The position numbers and the translations under genes are program-made. 38,683 nucleotides of DNA from Bacillota bacterium (GTDB lineage: Bacteria > Bacillota > Clostridia > Peptostreptococcales > Anaerovoracaceae): positions 1 to 38,683 of the forward strand of contig JAEZLP010000038.1 of the NCBI GenBank assembly GCA_023415235.1. Reading direction: 5' to 3'. Positions within the stretch are counted from its first letter, which is position 1. The number at the start of each line of letters is the position of its first letter. The notes under the pieces were generated by a model that was not told where the DNA came from, did no database searches, and was given only the letters and a program-made list of their open reading frames with translations. This document shows positions 15,582 to 24,903 of this stretch, in pieces.

Positions 15582-18413
15582 TTACTTCCGTTCGATTTCT
15601 TCCATCTTGAATGCTTCGATGATATCTCCTTCTTTAATGTCATTGTAGTTTTCAATACCGATACCGCATTCAAATCCGTGTGCTACTTCCTTTACGTCAT
15701 CCTTGTACCTCTTTAAGGAGGAGATTTTGCCCTCGTGAATGACGATTCCGTCTCTTACCAGCCTGATCTCGGCATTTCTCTGAACCTTTCCTTCCAGCAC
15801 GTAGGCTCCGCCGATAATTCCGACGTTTGGTACCTTGAAGGTGTTCCTGATTTCTATCTTGCCCAGAACCACTTCTTTAAATACCGGATCCAGCATACCC
15901 TTCATAGCGGCTTCCACCTCGTCAATGACGTCGTAGATAACCCGGTAGGTTCTGATTTCAACATTCTCACGCTCCGCCATGCTGGTGATCACCGAACTTG
16001 GCCTTACATTGAAAGCGATAATGATAGCACCAGACGTATTGGCCAGCATAATATCCGATTCCGTCACGGTACCTACTCCGGAATGGATGATCCTTACCTT
16101 GACGTTTTCATTTTTCAATTTTTCCAGGGACTGGGTCAGCGCTTCTACAGAACCCTGCACATCGCCCTTGATGATCAGATTCAGTTCCTTGATCTCGCCC
16201 TCCTGAATCTGGCTGAAAAGCTGCTCGAGGGTGACGCTGGAATTTCTTGCCATGACTTCTTCGCGAAGCTTCAGTCTTCTGTGCTCGGCAATTTCTCTAG
16301 CTACCTTATCTTCCTTGACCGCATTGAATTCATCTCCTGCTTCCGGTACCTCGTTTAAACCAAGAATTTCAACTGCTGTGGCGGGACCCGCTTTTCTGAT
16401 GGTGTCCCCCTTATAGTTGGTCATCGCCTTGATTCTTCCAGAACAGGTTCCCGCAACGACGCTCATTCCTGCCTGCAGAGTTCCGTTCAGCACGAGAAGG
16501 GTCGCAACAGGACCTTTGTTTTTATCCAATCTGGCTTCAATGACAGTTCCCATTGCCAATCGGTTCGGGTTCGCTTTCAATTCCAGAACCTCTGCCTGAA
16601 GCAGGATCATTTCCAGCAGGTTGTCGATTCCTTCACCGGTTTTAGCAGATACCGGCACGCAGATGGTGTCACCGCCCCATTCTTCAACCAGGATATTGTG
16701 CTCTGTGAGCTCCTGCTTGACTCTGGACGGGTCTGCTCCCGGTTTATCGATCTTATTGATTGCAACGATAATCGGCACATTTGCAGCCTTTGCATGGCTG
16801 ATCGCCTCGACAGTCTGGGGCATTACACCGTCGTCTGCCGCTACAACCAGTACCGCAATATCCGTTACATGCGCTCCTCTGGCTCTCATCGTAGTAAATG
16901 CCTCATGACCCGGGGTATCTAAAAATACGATCTTCTGTCCGTTTGCATAAACCTCGGATGCGCCGATATGCTGTGTGATTCCGCCGGATTCCGATGCGGT
17001 CACGTTGGTTTTTCTAATTGCGTCAAGGAGTGAGGTCTTACCATGATCGACGTGACCCATCACTGTGATGATCGGAGGTCTGGCTTTCAGGTCTTCTTCT
17101 TTATCCTTAAAGAGTTCCAGCCCTTCTTCCACGATTTCTTCCTCGACTTTTCCCACTACAATATTGACACCCAGCTCGTCTCCAAGAATCAAAACCGTGT
17201 CCTCGTCGATGTTCTGGTTGATATTCGCCATAATTCCCAGCTTCATCAAAGCCATGATAACCTGGGAGGTTGATTTCTCAATCTGATCTGCCAAGCCTGC
17301 AACGGTAATGGGGACATTGATGATTTTGGTCCCCGGCGGATGATCCGCCAGATTGATTTCAGGCTCAACCGGCTTTGGAGCAGGCTTCGGCTGCGGCTTC
17401 GCTTTCTGATGTTTCTCGAGGCTGATGCTTTTCTGCTTCGGCTTCGAAACTCCTTCTTTATTTTCGTCCCCTGACTTCGGGGTATACTTCTGCTGCTGCT
17501 TCAAATTGGGTTTCTGGTCCTTTTCATGCTGTGTCTTTGATTCAGCCGGTCTCTGAACGTCTCTCCGTTCCTGAGGCCTTCCGGAGGAAGCCGGTCTATC
17601 CTCAAAGGATCTGCTCTGCTCCCCTCTTTGCGGATGTCCTGCCTGTGGTCCTTGGGCCGAACGCTGCTGACTCTGTCCACCGGAGGAAGATCTTTGCTGT
17701 CCCTGAGTGGTCTGAGCCGGCCGCTGCTGTGCCTGGCTTCCCTGCGGTTTTTGATGAGGAGCTTGAGTGCTGTGATGTTGTCCCTGGGTTTGCCCTGACT
17801 GAGGTCTCTGCTGAGCCTGGCCGCTCTGAGCCGGTCGCTGCTGAGACTGACTACCCTGACCTGGTCTCTGCTGAGACTGACTACCCTGAGCTGGTCTCTG
17901 CTGAGCTTGACCGCTCTGTGCAGAATGCTGCTGAGCCTGGCCGCTCTGCACAGGCCTTTGCTGGTGTTGGCTGCTCTGAGCCGGTCTTTGCTGAGTCTGA
18001 CCGCTCTGAGCCGGTCGCTGCTGCTGGCTTCCCTGGGCTGGTCTCTGCTGCGCATGCTGACTCTGCCCTTGATGCGCCGACCTCTGCTGTTGTGTTTGCG
18101 TTTGCGGTTTCACCGCTTGTTTTGCAGGCTTCGCCTCCGGGCTCATACTGGGATGCGCCGCTGCCTTAACAACCACCTTAACTTCTTCCTTATCTTTAAT
18201 TGGCTCGGTTTTCTTAGGCGTTACCTTGACAATTTTTGTTTCTGATCCGCTTTTTCCGCGCAAAACAGTGTTTCGAATCGCGATTACATCCATGTCGGAC
18301 AATACGCTCATATGACTCTTTGCATCAATCCCCATGGAATTTATTTTATCTAACATATCTTTACTGGTCATATTCAGTTCTTTTGCTAACTCATGTACTT
18401 TTAAACTGGACAT
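15582..18413 (-). CDS. infB: Translation initiation factor IF-2
   Basis: IF-2 is the GTPase that places initiator tRNA on the 30S subunit and promotes subunit joining. The 943-residue protein has an IF2N domain (about 1-53, VHELAKELNMTSKDML), then a long Gln/Ser/Pro-rich linker (about 100-345), a second IF2N-like region (about 365-420, TVAGLADQIEKSTSQVIMAL), the GTPase domain and domains II-IV. G motifs are GHVDHGKTS (about 452), DTPGHEAF (about 500) and NKIDKP (about 554). The linker is built from imperfect repeats such as QQRPAQSGQAQ. It begins 43 bases after ylxQ in the nusA-infB operon. Confidence 0.97.
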   Translation of the reverse strand: MSSLKVHELAKELNMTSKDMLDKINSMGIDAKSHMSVLSDMDVIAIRNTVLRGKSGSETKIVKVTPKKTEPIKDKEEVKVVVKAAAHPSMSPEAKPAKQAVKPQTQTQQQRSAHQGQSQHAQQRPAQGSQQQRPAQSGQTQQRPAQSSQHQQRPVQSGQAQQHSAQSGQAQQRPAQGSQSQQRPGQGSQSQQRPAQSGQAQQRPQSGQTQGQHHSTQAPHQKPQGSQAQQRPAQTTQGQQRSSSGGQSQQRSAQGPQAGHPQRGEQSRSFEDRPASSGRPQERRDVQRPAESKTQHEKDQKPNLKQQQKYTPKSGDENKEGVSKPKQKSISLEKHQKAKPQPKPAPKPVEPEINLADHPPGTKIINVPITVAGLADQIEKSTSQVIMALMKLGIMANINQNIDEDTVLILGDELGVNIVVGKVEEEIVEEGLELFKDKEEDLKARPPIITVMGHVDHGKTSLLDAIRKTNVTASESGGITQHIGASEVYANGQKIVFLDTPGHEAFTTMRARGAHVTDIAVLVVAADDGVMPQTVEAISHAKAANVPIIVAINKIDKPGADPSRVKQELTEHNILVEEWGGDTICVPVSAKTGEGIDNLLEMILLQAEVLELKANPNRLAMGTVIEARLDKNKGPVATLLVLNGTLQAGMSVVAGTCSGRIKAMTNYKGDTIRKAGPATAVEILGLNEVPEAGDEFNAVKEDKVAREIAEHRRLKLREEVMARNSSVTLEQLFSQIQEGEIKELNLIIKGDVQGSVEALTQSLEKLKNENVKVRIIHSGVGTVTESDIMLANTSGAIIIAFNVRPSSVITSMAERENVEIRTYRVIYDVIDEVEAAMKGMLDPVFKEVVLGKIEIRNTFKVPNVGIIGGAYVLEGKVQRNAEIRLVRDGIVIHEGKISSLKRYKDDVKEVAHGFECGIGIENYNDIKEGDIIEAFKMEEIERK

Positions 18414-18456
18414 TAGAACACCTCCATTCTATTATAACGCTTCCGAAGAAATATCG

Positions 18457-18762
18457 TTATTCTCCATCGATTTCTTTTAATATGGCATCTGCAAAGTTTC
18501 CATCAGTTATGCCGAAAACTCCTCTCTCCTGGCTCCCTGTAACTTTTGACAGTTCTTCTGATTTTCCATAGATTCTAAAGGGGATATTATTTTCGTTGGA
18601 TAGCTTTGACAGCTTTTTTACTGTGTTTTCCGAGAGATCCTCGGAAAGAATCAACAGTTTCAGCTTTCTTTGCCTGATGGCATGCAGACAGGTATGATAG
18701 CCGGAAACCAAATTCCTGGATTTTGCAGCAAAGCCCAAATAACTATCAACCTTTTTTCTCAT
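18457..18762 (-). CDS. ylxQ: L7Ae/L30e/S12e-family RNA-binding protein (YlxQ)
   Basis: The 101-residue protein has the L7Ae-like fold pattern: GFAAKSRNLVSGYHTCLHAIRQRK at the N-terminus, a central LLILSEDLSENTVKKL, then RGVFGITDGNFADAI. Relatives bind kink-turn RNAs; YlxQ itself has no settled cellular role beyond RNA binding. It overlaps rnpM by 17 bases, so the two are probably translated together. The nusA-rnpM-ylxQ-infB order is conserved in Firmicutes. Confidence 0.9.
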   Translation of the reverse strand: MRKKVDSYLGFAAKSRNLVSGYHTCLHAIRQRKLKLLILSEDLSENTVKKLSKLSNENNIPFRIYGKSEELSKVTGSQERGVFGITDGNFADAILKEIDGE

Positions 18763-19021
18763 GTTCAGCCAGCTCCTTAAATAAATTATCCAGCTCTTGT
18801 TCTCCTATCTCTATCTCTAAACCTCTGCCAATTGCTTTTTTCTTTCTGGCTTTGGTAAAACATTCCGTATCAGGGCATAAATATATGCCTCTGCCATTCG
18901 CCTTTCCCGTGAGATCGATCTTTGGCACCCCTTCTGCTGCTACAATCCTGATCAACTCACGCTTAGGTTTTGACTCCATGCATCCTACGCATCTCCGCAT
19001 AGGAATCTTCTTCGTTTTCAT
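18746..19021 (-). CDS. rnpM: YlxR/RnpM family RNA-binding protein
   Basis: The 91-residue protein carries the YlxR signature: RRCVGCMESKPKRELIRIV (about 9-27) with a CxxC-like pair, then GRGIYLCPDTECF (about 44-56) with further cysteines and a basic helix ARKKKAIGRGLE. In Bacillus subtilis the homologue binds and modulates RNase P. The cysteine pairs could hold a metal in this version, which is inference. It lies between nusA and ylxQ as usual. Confidence 0.92.
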   Translation of the reverse strand: MKTKKIPMRRCVGCMESKPKRELIRIVAAEGVPKIDLTGKANGRGIYLCPDTECFTKARKKKAIGRGLEIEIGEQELDNLFKELAEHEKKG

Positions 19022-19068
19022 AGACGCACCCCCTTGTCTACTGCTGCAATCCTAGTTCACGGATCTGA

Positions 19069-20316
19069 TTATTCCTCATCCGAAACCGGTTCTTTTTTCT
19101 TTCTTCCCCGTTTCGGCTTTGGTTCTTCGACAGGAGCTTCCTCAACCTCAAAAATTTCGTATTCCTCGCCGGGCTCTTCCTGATAATCTTCCTCTTGTAT
19201 GAACTCTTCCGGATACGTTTCCGCCTCCGGATATTCGCCGGCATCATCATATTCCTCGAAATCTTCAAAATCAGCGCCTTCAGGGAAGAACTGGGAATGA
19301 CTCTTGATGTCAATTTTCCAGCCGCAAAGCTTGGCAGCCAGTCTTACGTTCTGTCCTTCTTTTCCGATTGCAAGCGAAAGCTGGTAATCCGGTACAATGA
19401 CCGTAGCGGATTTCCCCTCGTCATTGATGATGACCTTCTCAACCTTTGCGGGGCTCAGCGCGCTGCTGATCAGCTTTTCGGGGTTGTCGCTCCAGTTGAT
19501 GATATCAATTTTTTCTCCGAACAGCTCATCCACGATAGCCTGAACTCTGGTACCTCTTGCCCCAACGCAGGCCCCAACGGGATCCACACTTTCATCCGCT
19601 GTCCAGACAGCCATTTTCGTCCTGGATCCTGCTTCCCGTGATATGCTTTTTATTTCAACGATTCCATCCTGAATCTCAGGAACCTCCAATTCAAACAGCC
19701 GCTTCACCAGACCCGGATGGGATCTGGACAGATATACCTGCGGGCCTTTTGTGGTCTTTTTAACATCCATGATATAGACCTTGAGCCTGCTGTTGATCAC
19801 ATACTTTTCTCCCGGAACCTGTTCCGTCACAGCAAGGATTCCTTCCGTCTTGCCCATGTTGATAAACACCGTATCATTGCTGATTCTCTGTATAATTCCG
19901 GTAATGATTTCGGACTGGCGGTTGGAATAATCGTCATAGATCAATCCCCGCTCCGCTTCCCTGATTCGCTGAACCACAACCTGCTTGGCCGTCTGGGCGG
20001 CAATTCTACCGAAATCTCTGGGAGTAACCTGTTTTTCGATCACATCACCGACCTGAAACTTGGGATCCACTTCCCTGGCTTCCTCGATGGATACTTCCAA
20101 TTGATCGTCCATGACCTCTTCTACGATATCCTTTCTCATGAAGACGTCAATATCGCCTGTCTCCTTATCAATGTTTACACGAACATTCTGGGATGTTCCG
20201 TAATTCTTTTTATAAGCAGAGACAAGCGCCGATTCGATAGCTTCGATCAGAAGGTCTTTTGAAATTTCCTTTTCTTTTTCTAATTCCTCTACTGCCTTTA
20301 TAAATTCTCTGTTCAT
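19069..20316 (-). CDS. nusA: Transcription termination/antitermination factor NusA
   Basis: NusA binds RNA polymerase and promotes pausing, intrinsic termination and antitermination. The 415 residues comprise the polymerase-binding N-terminal domain (about 1-125), an S1 domain (about 135-200, GIIQRISNDTVFINMGKTEG), KH1 (about 230-275, VGACVGARGTRVQAI) and KH2 (about 300-345, LAIGKEGQNVRLAAKL). An unusual tail follows (about 350-415): it is rich in Glu, Asp and Tyr and then ends in a basic RGRKKK stretch. The tail replaces the AR repeats of Gram-negative NusA and is longer than in Bacillus. The gene begins 19 bases after rimP. Confidence 0.96.
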   Translation of the reverse strand: MNREFIKAVEELEKEKEISKDLLIEAIESALVSAYKKNYGTSQNVRVNIDKETGDIDVFMRKDIVEEVMDDQLEVSIEEAREVDPKFQVGDVIEKQVTPRDFGRIAAQTAKQVVVQRIREAERGLIYDDYSNRQSEIITGIIQRISNDTVFINMGKTEGILAVTEQVPGEKYVINSRLKVYIMDVKKTTKGPQVYLSRSHPGLVKRLFELEVPEIQDGIVEIKSISREAGSRTKMAVWTADESVDPVGACVGARGTRVQAIVDELFGEKIDIINWSDNPEKLISSALSPAKVEKVIINDEGKSATVIVPDYQLSLAIGKEGQNVRLAAKLCGWKIDIKSHSQFFPEGADFEDFEEYDDAGEYPEAETYPEEFIQEEDYQEEPGEEYEIFEVEEAPVEEPKPKRGRKKKEPVSDEE

Positions 20317-20335
20317 TATGATTCAACAATCCTCC

Positions 20336-20812
20336 TTAAAAAATCACAGCAAGCTTGGTTTTTGCCACTTTCTCCATCGGTATCTCAATCAGTTTATCCT
20401 TCTCGTCCGTCAGAACAAGGTTCCCCTCCTGTATGCCGACGAGCTTCCCAAAGAATGTCTTTTTTCCGTTCAGGCCCTGATACAGGGTTACATCCACATA
20501 ACGGCCCGCGTATCTGACATAGTCGGTTTCCTTAAGCAGGGCCCGGTCCATTCCCGGTGAGGAGACTTCAAGATAATAATTCTGCTCAATGGGGTCCAAC
20601 GCATCCAGTCTTGCGCTCAGATATCTGCTTACCTTTTCGCAGTCATCCGTACTTACTCCGCCCTCGGAATCGTCCGTCCGGTCGATATAAACTCTTAGGA
20701 ACCAATCTTTCCCCTCTTTGATAAATTCCACATTATACAGTTCGTATCCGTTTTTCTCCAAAAACCCGGCCAGCTCTGTGGCAATGAGTTCTTTTATCCT
20801 GATCTTGGCCAT
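20336..20812 (-). CDS. rimP: Ribosome maturation factor RimP
   Basis: RimP assists maturation of the 30S subunit. The 158-residue product has the family's two domains: N-terminal GYELYNVEFIKEGKDWFLRVYID (about 18-40), the DCEKVSRYLSARLD block (about 57-70), YYLEVSSPGMDRAL (about 79-92), and a C-terminal SH3-like barrel (about 93-158). It opens the operon, starting after an AAAAGGAG site. A promoter and hairpin lie in the leader upstream. Confidence 0.95.
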   Translation of the reverse strand: MAKIRIKELIATELAGFLEKNGYELYNVEFIKEGKDWFLRVYIDRTDDSEGGVSTDDCEKVSRYLSARLDALDPIEQNYYLEVSSPGMDRALLKETDYVRYAGRYVDVTLYQGLNGKKTFFGKLVGIQEGNLVLTDEKDKLIEIPMEKVAKTKLAVIF

Positions 20813-20889
20813 ATTAACTCCTTTTGAATAGACAGTTTTTCCTCTTTACGAATCTTTCGCTCCGTACGTGATAGCTGATTACAAAAGTG

Positions 20890-20913
20890 AAAGAGTGGGA
20901 TTGCCCACTCTTT
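20890..20913 (-). terminator. Strong hairpin between polC and rimP
   Basis: AAAGAGTGGG-CAAT-CCCACTCTTT is a perfect 10-bp stem on the minus strand, followed by CACTTTTG. It may end polC transcription. Because a good promoter lies just upstream (20948-20976), it may also act as an attenuator in the rimP-nusA leader, where NusA could feed back on its own synthesis. Confidence 0.7.
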
Positions 20914-20947
20914 TGCTTTTACAAGTCAAGTTTTCTACTACCATTAC

Positions 20948-20976
20948 AGATTACCACAAACACCTTATTTTTGCAA
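20948..20976 (-). promoter_or_regulatory. Promoter of the rimP-nusA-infB operon
   Basis: TTGCAA (20971-20976), a 17-base spacer and TAATCT (20948-20953) lie on the minus strand in the polC-rimP gap. The transcript would start about 35 bases before the hairpin at 20890-20913 and carry a leader of about 130 bases. Confidence 0.6.
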
Positions 20977-21040
20977 GTTTTTTCTAAAAAATATCCTTTG
21001 CAGCGGTTTAGCAGAAAACTCACAGGGCGGCGCAGAGCGG

Positions 21041-24000
21041 CTAAAAAAGGCTTATTTGATCCGATTCCGGAATATCCGCAAGCACGCCGTGGTTCATTAA
21101 CGCCTCGATGGCGGTTTTGTTCAACTTCGCCCTGTTTCTCATGTCATCGATGGAAAGAAACGGTTTCTTTTCAAATTCCGAGGCGATGGCTTTTGCCGCG
21201 CTTTCTCCAACACCGCTCAATGCGACGAAGGGCAGCAGCACTTTGCCGTCAGCCGCTAGGAATCTTGTGGCATGGGACTTGCCGATTTCTGCGGGGGCAA
21301 ATTCATAGCCTCTGGCATACATTTCATAGGCAACCTCAAGAACCGTCACTTCATCTTCTTCCTTCTTGGTCGCGTTTTTTCCCTTGGCTTCGATGAGTTC
21401 CATCTTTGCAAGAACCGCTCCCGCTCCCTTCAAAATGGTCTCAGAATCAAATTCGCTGACCTTGGAGGTAAAGAACACAGCATAGAATTCCACCGGATGA
21501 TATACCTTATAGTACGCGATCCGGTATGACATCATCACATATGCCACAGCGTGGGCTTTCGGGAACATGTATTTAATCCTTCTGCAGGATTCGATATACC
21601 ACTCGGGAACATTGTTTTCCGCCATCAGGTCGGCCTCTTCCTGGGTGATTCCCTTCCCCTTTCTTACATTCTCCATGATCTTGAAGGCAGTCTTGTTGGG
21701 AAGTCCCTTGTGGATTAAATAGTTCATAATATCGTCACGGGTGGAAATTGCGTCCTTCATGGTAGCGGAACCATTCCGGATAAATTCCTGCGCGTTGTTG
21801 ATCCATACGTCCGTACCGTGGGAAAATCCGGATATCCGGATCAGATCCGCAAACATGGACGGTTTTGTGTCATCAAGCATCTGCCGTACGAACTTGGTTC
21901 CGAATTCAGGGATTCCGAAGCTTCCATGAGTAAATTTATAACCGGGGTCCTTGATGTCAAGGCCCTCAATGCCGTTGAAAATGCTGTCCACCTTAGGATC
22001 CTTCAGCGGAACGGTAAGGGGATCCACTCCCGTCATATCTTGCAGCTGACGGATCATAGATGGAACGTCGTGTCCCAGAATATCCAGCTTCAACAGGTTT
22101 TCGTCGATGGAATGATAATCGAAATGGGTGGTTATGATATCCGTCGACGTGTCATTTGCAGGATGCTGTACCGGACAGAACTCGTATATCTCATGACCTC
22201 TCGGAACGATGATAATTCCGCCGGGATGCTGTCCGGTAGTTCTGCGCACTCCTGTGCAGCACTCTGTCAGCCTGTCCGCCTCCCATTTATTGACGGGCTG
22301 CTGCCGTTCCTCGAAATATTTCATAACAAAGCCGTATGCGGTTTTTCCCGCCACGGTGCCAATGGTTCCAGCACGAAATACATTTTCCCTTCCGAAAATC
22401 TCTTCCACGTATTTATGCGCCACCGGCTGGTATTCCCCAGCAAAATTCAAGTCGATATCGGGCTCCTTATCGCCTTCAAAGCCAAGAAATACTTCAAACG
22501 GAATATTAAATCCGTCCTTCTTATATGGTGTATTGCATTTCGGACACAGCTTGTCCGGCATGTCGATTCCGCAGTCATAGCTGTCATCCAAAATGAATTC
22601 GGAGTTTTTGCATTCCGGATTGGGGCATATGTAATGGGGCGGAAGAGGATTTACCTCCGTGATTCCTCCCATGGTCGCTGCGAAGGAGGAGCCTACGGAT
22701 CCCCTGGAACCGACCAGATATCCGTCGGACAGCGATTTTTGCACAAGCATTTCTGCAGAAACATACATTACGGCGTAGCCGTTGTTGATGATGGAATCCA
22801 ACTCCCGGTCAAGGCGTTTCTGTACCAGTTCGGGAAGCGGATTTCCGTATATGCTCCAGGCGGTTTCCATACAGCGTGTCCTCAGCCGCTCTTCCGCTCC
22901 GTCAATTTTCGGAGGAAATTTGCCGCTTGGCACTGGAACAACCTTTTCGATCATGTCGGCGACCAGGTTGGAAGCCTCCACTACAACTTCATATGCAAGC
23001 TCCTCGCCCAGATATTCGAATTCCGCGAGCATTTCTTCCGTGGTGCGGAGATAAAGTCCCTTATCCCCCTCGATATCTTTATAGCCCTGTCCGGCCATGA
23101 GGATCTTCCGGTACAGCGCTTCCTCCGGTTCCGCATAATGAGCGTCGCAGGTTGCTACCACAGGCTTGCCCAACGCTTTTCCAAGAGAGACGATCTTCCG
23201 GTTGATCTCCTTTAATTCTTCCATATCGGCAACGATGCCGCCGTCCACAAGGAACTGATTGTTGGCCAGGGGCTGAATCTCCAGATAATCATAGTATTCC
23301 GCAATTCGCCTGATTTCATCCTCTGTTTCCTTGCGAAGAATGCTCTGGTATACTTCTCCGGCTTCACAGGCCGATCCGATCACCAGACCTTCCCGATGGG
23401 CCGTCAGAACCGACTTGGGAATTCTCGGCTTCTTGTAGAAGTATTCGAGATGGGATTTGGAAACCAGCTTGTACAGGTTTTTCAATCCCTCTTGTGTCTT
23501 TGCAAGCAGGATAACATGGTTGGTATTTTTTGACTTGTAGTCTATTTTCTTCCCCGTTTGATCGGAATCGTCGAAAAGGTAACCCTCCATGCCGTAGATG
23601 AGCTTTATGTCCAGCTTTCCGTATTTCACAGTCTTTGCAGCATCCGGAAAAGCCTGCACCACGCCGTGGTCCGTAATGGCAATCGCCTTCTGACCCCAGC
23701 CCGCTGCGGTCTTGATCATTTCTGAAATTTCATTCAGCCCGTCCATCGCGCTCATTTTAGTGTGGGCATGAAGCTCAACTCTTTTCTTCTCGCTTAAGTC
23801 CTGCCGACCTTCCTTTTCCGTCTTTTCGATATCCTTTCCCATAAGGACAAGGATATTCTCAAAGGTATCAAATTCAGCATTGCCTCGGATCTTGACGGAA
23901 TCTCCGGGTTTGAGCGCACCGTCGATTTCGTTCCACTTCTCCTCGGACGCGAAGAGTTTGACGCAGATGGAGGTGATTTTATCAGTGACCAGCAGCGTGA

Positions 24001-24835
24001 CCAGCTTCTTGTTGTTCTTTATGGTTCTCGCTTCCTTGCGGAACAGCATTCCTTCAATGGTTGTCTGTCCGCTGTCTGCAGTCAGACTTGAAATGGGAAC
24101 AGGAGCATCATGGATTGCTTTTCCCATGATTCGGTTGCCCACCATGGGCTCCTCCTTTTCCCTGCGTTTCCACGTTTTCTCGCCGCCGTTCCGGTCTCCT
24201 CCCCAGGAGCCGTTTCCGCCGCCGTTCCCGTTGGATGCTTTGCCGTTGGTTCCGTTTCCGGCTGCCGCCTGCTTCAACGCCTTGTCGGCTTCCTCCAGTT
24301 CTTTTTTCGCCAGCTCAGCCTTTTCTCTGGCCATCTCCTCATAACTGTCCTCATGATTGGCAAATACAACCTTCGCCTCAATGCCGAAATCCCTGATCAG
24401 ATATTTTTCAAACTGAGGGGCGACCTTGTCATTCAGCTCGGCTACCGCAACGGCGCCAAGGGCCATAATAGTCAACCGCCCGTCTTCGAAAGCGAATTCC
24501 TTCGGGAAGATGGTCTTTGTGACGGCCGCGTAGCTGCCGTTGATTTCATGAATCATATGCTCGATATAATGCTTTATGATTTCCTGTTCCGACAGAATCA
24601 CATCTTCATAGATAAAATTCAGCGATACTCCCTTAAGACCAGGTATTTCATTTTGTATCAGCTTGCAGATCCGGTCGGTATCTCCGAAGGGAACTACAAA
24701 GTTGAGCCTGATATCCAAAGAAAGGACAGCCGTCTCCTTCGAAACAACTGCCTTTTCAATGGAGTAAATGTAACTGTCTTTGGGATGCTTTCCTATTTTA
24801 TTCCAGCTGATCGTACTTTCGATTAATGATTTCAA
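21041..24835 (-). CDS. polC: DNA polymerase III PolC-type alpha subunit, apparently without exonuclease domain
   Basis: PolC is the main replicative polymerase of low-GC Gram-positives. Order of domains in 1264 residues: N-terminal domain (about 1-170), a Gly/Asn-rich linker (about 190-225), OB fold (about 265-345), PHP domain (from VELHAHTKMSAMDG near 353 to VATCDAHYAEPEE near 560), zinc-binding Cys cluster (about 733-765), palm with PDIDLNFAGEYQP (near 793), fingers with HPGGIIIVPRG, and a C-terminal part ending in QISLF. Family members of about 1430-1450 residues carry a DEDD exonuclease inserted in the PHP domain. Here KLIYGMEGYLFDD runs almost directly into NHVILLAKTQEGLKNLYKLV, and no DVETTG-type motif occurs anywhere. 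The start is TTG with GGAGG five bases upstream. Confidence 0.96.
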   Translation of the reverse strand: MKSLIESTISWNKIGKHPKDSYIYSIEKAVVSKETAVLSLDIRLNFVVPFGDTDRICKLIQNEIPGLKGVSLNFIYEDVILSEQEIIKHYIEHMIHEINGSYAAVTKTIFPKEFAFEDGRLTIMALGAVAVAELNDKVAPQFEKYLIRDFGIEAKVVFANHEDSYEEMAREKAELAKKELEEADKALKQAAAGNGTNGKASNGNGGGNGSWGGDRNGGEKTWKRREKEEPMVGNRIMGKAIHDAPVPISSLTADSGQTTIEGMLFRKEARTIKNNKKLVTLLVTDKITSICVKLFASEEKWNEIDGALKPGDSVKIRGNAEFDTFENILVLMGKDIEKTEKEGRQDLSEKKRVELHAHTKMSAMDGLNEISEMIKTAAGWGQKAIAITDHGVVQAFPDAAKTVKYGKLDIKLIYGMEGYLFDDSDQTGKKIDYKSKNTNHVILLAKTQEGLKNLYKLVSKSHLEYFYKKPRIPKSVLTAHREGLVIGSACEAGEVYQSILRKETEDEIRRIAEYYDYLEIQPLANNQFLVDGGIVADMEELKEINRKIVSLGKALGKPVVATCDAHYAEPEEALYRKILMAGQGYKDIEGDKGLYLRTTEEMLAEFEYLGEELAYEVVVEASNLVADMIEKVVPVPSGKFPPKIDGAEERLRTRCMETAWSIYGNPLPELVQKRLDRELDSIINNGYAVMYVSAEMLVQKSLSDGYLVGSRGSVGSSFAATMGGITEVNPLPPHYICPNPECKNSEFILDDSYDCGIDMPDKLCPKCNTPYKKDGFNIPFEVFLGFEGDKEPDIDLNFAGEYQPVAHKYVEEIFGRENVFRAGTIGTVAGKTAYGFVMKYFEERQQPVNKWEADRLTECCTGVRRTTGQHPGGIIIVPRGHEIYEFCPVQHPANDTSTDIITTHFDYHSIDENLLKLDILGHDVPSMIRQLQDMTGVDPLTVPLKDPKVDSIFNGIEGLDIKDPGYKFTHGSFGIPEFGTKFVRQMLDDTKPSMFADLIRISGFSHGTDVWINNAQEFIRNGSATMKDAISTRDDIMNYLIHKGLPNKTAFKIMENVRKGKGITQEEADLMAENNVPEWYIESCRRIKYMFPKAHAVAYVMMSYRIAYYKVYHPVEFYAVFFTSKVSEFDSETILKGAGAVLAKMELIEAKGKNATKKEEDEVTVLEVAYEMYARGYEFAPAEIGKSHATRFLAADGKVLLPFVALSGVGESAAKAIASEFEKKPFLSIDDMRNRAKLNKTAIEALMNHGVLADIPESDQISLF

Positions 24836-24903
24836 TGTTGCCTCCGTAATTGCCGCTATTGTATTGTATTTCTTAACCGATTCATATGGTCAATGGTTCC
24901 TGA

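Noticed and set aside
17501..18169. Long open frames on both strands across the infB linker
   Set aside because: They follow from the repetitive Gln/Ser/Pro codons of infB in other frames. They have no ribosome sites, and their translations are low-complexity.
21818..23215. A 465-codon plus-strand open frame inside polC
   Set aside because: It is antisense to conserved PolC motifs, has no family resemblance and no ribosome site; it is a shadow of polC codon use.
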